A stretch of DNA of 5,754 bases from an uncultured Chloroflexota bacterium (GTDB lineage: Bacteria; Chloroflexota; Anaerolineae; Caldilineales; Caldilineaceae). The notes under the pieces were generated by a model. It did no database searches and was not told the origin of the DNA. It was given only the letters and a program-made list of their open reading frames with translations. Positions 4,537 to 5,754 of this stretch are shown here, in pieces. The first letter of the stretch is position 1; every line of letters starts with the position of its first letter. Made by a program: the position numbers and the translations under genes. The DNA lies in contig CAIOHJ010000043.1 in the NCBI GenBank assembly GCA_903858085.1, positions 1-5,754 of the forward strand. Direction: 5' to 3'.

Positions 4537-5754
4537 TTAATACTGCAAAATCCAACGATTTTCTTCGCCCGGGTCGGGGACAAAATAGAGCCAGATGGAG
4601 CGTTCTTCCTGATTTTCCATCAGCAGCTCTGCATTTCCCGAAAGACCGCGCCAGGCTGAGCTGACCGAAAAAGCCACAGTCCCCGGATAGACCAGAATCG
4701 TCGCCGAAGCACCTGGTTCCAGATCCCACTCGCTGGCAGGGTGGTCGCCTTCGGGGCGATAGCGCAAATCCAATGTGAAACGAACGACCTGATCGAAGCC
4801 GTTGTTGACGATCAGGCGTGCCAGTCCATCGGGGACCGGGGGGGGGAGGACTTCCACAACTTCGGGGGAAGGCAACGCGGTTGGCTCGGCAATTTCGACG
4901 GCAGCGGGAGGCGCTTCAGCAGGAACGTCGGTCGCAGGAGGCGGTGCGGCCACAGTGGGCTCGGGTGTGGGGGGAAGCGGGGCCACAGTAGGCTCGGGTA
5001 GGGGGGGAAGCGGGGCTGCGGTGGGCTCGGGCAACGCAGCGGCCGCCGGCTGCCCGATCACAGGCAATTCCGCCAGCGGGCCTTCGCAGACAATAAATTC
5101 TGGGCTCGCCGTCACCCAGCCGTCCTGTGCCACCCGCTCGGTCACCTGCATCCAGCTTTTGGTCCCGTCAAACGCCACCACCACAACCGACCCTGGCTGG
5201 TTGTCGACGCTGCGGACCTTGGCGATGATCGGAAACTCCAGACCAGGGCCGCTGCGCACATTCAAGGTGGGCACGCGCAGCCGACAGATGGCCTGAGGCG
5301 GCGGCTGGATTGTCTCACCGCTGCTGGCAAGAATCCCCTGCAGTGTCACGCTGGTCAGTTGGGTGTTCTGGGGGCCAGGTGTCAGCATATGGACCAGGCC
5401 ATAATAAAACCCTGCCTCCACACCCTGGGGAATCCATTCACAGACCGTCCGCTCCGCAGTGCCGATGCACGAACGCAGCTGTACAATCACCGGGCCTTCC
5501 AGCTCTACAGAAAATTCTTGAACCGCAGCCGGCGCAATTTCGTACAGTTCGTTGTTGACAATGACACTCTCTCGTTCGCCGGTGCGATTCTGAATCCAGA
5601 TCTGGTTGGCGGGAGGAGCCATCGCTGCCCGCAACACAATCACCCCGTCAATCCCCAATGGCTGGCTGATCAACACTTCATAAAACCCATCGCGCGTCAG
5701 CAGATAGGGATCCCAGAAGCAGCCAGCCTCTCGCTCGCTCCTGGCAGCCTCACA
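4537..5754 (-). CDS. SH3b-domain protein with Pro-rich linker, probably surface or secreted; 5' end outside window
   Basis: The stop is TAA at 4539-4537. The frame is open through the right edge, giving 405 visible residues; a GTG at 5676 is not a convincing start because the 26 codons before it (GCFWDPYLLTRDGFYEV) read as protein. Residues here are counted from that GTG. Residues about 26-95 form a beta-rich segment (NQIWIQN, EIAPAAVQEFSVEL) with Cys70 and Cys79. Residues 131-197 are a bacterial SH3b domain (LNVRSGPGLEFPIIAKV, SWMQV, DGWVTA), flanked by Cys131 and Cys197, which could form a disulfide. Residues 205-282 are a Pro/Glu/Ala linker with an 11-residue repeat. Residues 284-379 are a second beta-rich domain (LIVNNGFDQVVRFTLD, EPGASATILVYPG). 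SH3b domains in extracytoplasmic proteins typically bind cell-wall peptide or polysaccharide; the ligand here is unknown. The signal peptide or anchor would be in the missing N-terminus. It converges on the lipoprotein gene, with 275 bp between stops. Confidence 0.88.
   Translation of the reverse strand, partial: CEAARSEREAGCFWDPYLLTRDGFYEVLISQPLGIDGVIVLRAAMAPPANQIWIQNRTGERESVIVNNELYEIAPAAVQEFSVELEGPVIVQLRSCIGTAERTVCEWIPQGVEAGFYYGLVHMLTPGPQNTQLTSVTLQGILASSGETIQPPPQAICRLRVPTLNVRSGPGLEFPIIAKVRSVDNQPGSVVVVAFDGTKSWMQVTERVAQDGWVTASPEFIVCEGPLAELPVIGQPAAAALPEPTAAPLPPLPEPTVAPLPPTPEPTVAAPPPATDVPAEAPPAAVEIAEPTALPSPEVVEVLPPPVPDGLARLIVNNGFDQVVRFTLDLRYRPEGDHPASEWDLEPGASATILVYPGTVAFSVSSAWRGLSGNAELLMENQEERSIWLYFVPDPGEENRWILQY
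4948..5037 (-). repeat. 33-bp tandem repeat encoding an 11-residue Pro-rich unit
   Basis: Units at 4948-4980 and 4981-5013 differ at only a few bases, and a partial third copy covers 5014-5037. In the minus-strand protein they give the pattern LPEPTxAPLPP. They are in frame and form part of the linker between the SH3b and the C-terminal beta domain. Near-identity of the two full copies points to recent duplication. Confidence 0.85.

Noticed and set aside
4802..5296. Plus-strand Gly/Ser-rich frame opposite the SH3b gene
   Set aside because: It mirrors the Pro-rich linker of the real gene and lacks a convincing start; the minus-strand frame carries the SH3b motif.

Overview
This window most resembles chromosomal DNA of a Chloroflexota bacterium, perhaps Anaerolineae or Caldilineae. 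That is an inference from three things: high-GC coding sequence, extracytoplasmic proteins built on long Thr/Pro or Pro/Glu linkers, and a SARP/BTAD-type STAND regulator of the kind common in that phylum. No rRNA or marker gene is present to confirm it.

Layout. Bases 1-2748 (+) hold the 3' part of a large transcriptional regulator: the end of a BTAD domain, an NB-ARC/AAA-like ATPase and a TPR-like C-terminus. Its start lies before the window. Bases 2708-3316 (-) encode a complete RimJ/RimL-type GNAT N-acetyltransferase that converges on the regulator and overlaps it by 41 bp. Bases 3317-3460 form a divergent intergenic region with a plausible sigma70-type promoter for the rightward gene and three distinct inverted repeats. 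Bases 3461-4261 (+) encode a lipoprotein with a clear lipobox, a Thr/Pro linker with a TETP tandem repeat, and a C-terminal beta-rich domain. Bases 4262-4536 separate two convergent genes. They hold a frameshifted N-terminal stub of an IS5-like transposase and a strong hairpin (4407-4429) that may be a terminator; I see nothing recognisable in 4434-4536. Bases 4537-5754 (-) encode the C-terminal 405 residues of an SH3b-domain protein with an 11-residue Pro-rich repeat; its start lies beyond the right edge.

How the genes relate. No operon is evident, because neighbouring genes alternate in strand. The lipoprotein and the SH3b protein look like separate cell-surface proteins with related design (beta-rich domains joined by Pro-rich linkers). 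The acetyltransferase and the regulator are cytoplasmic and are not obviously linked to them. I found no defence system, CRISPR array, tRNA, rRNA or complete mobile element. The parts most worth a second look are the inverted-repeat-rich divergent promoter region, a long inverted repeat inside the regulator gene, the transposase stub, and the poly-C tracts in the linkers of both surface proteins.
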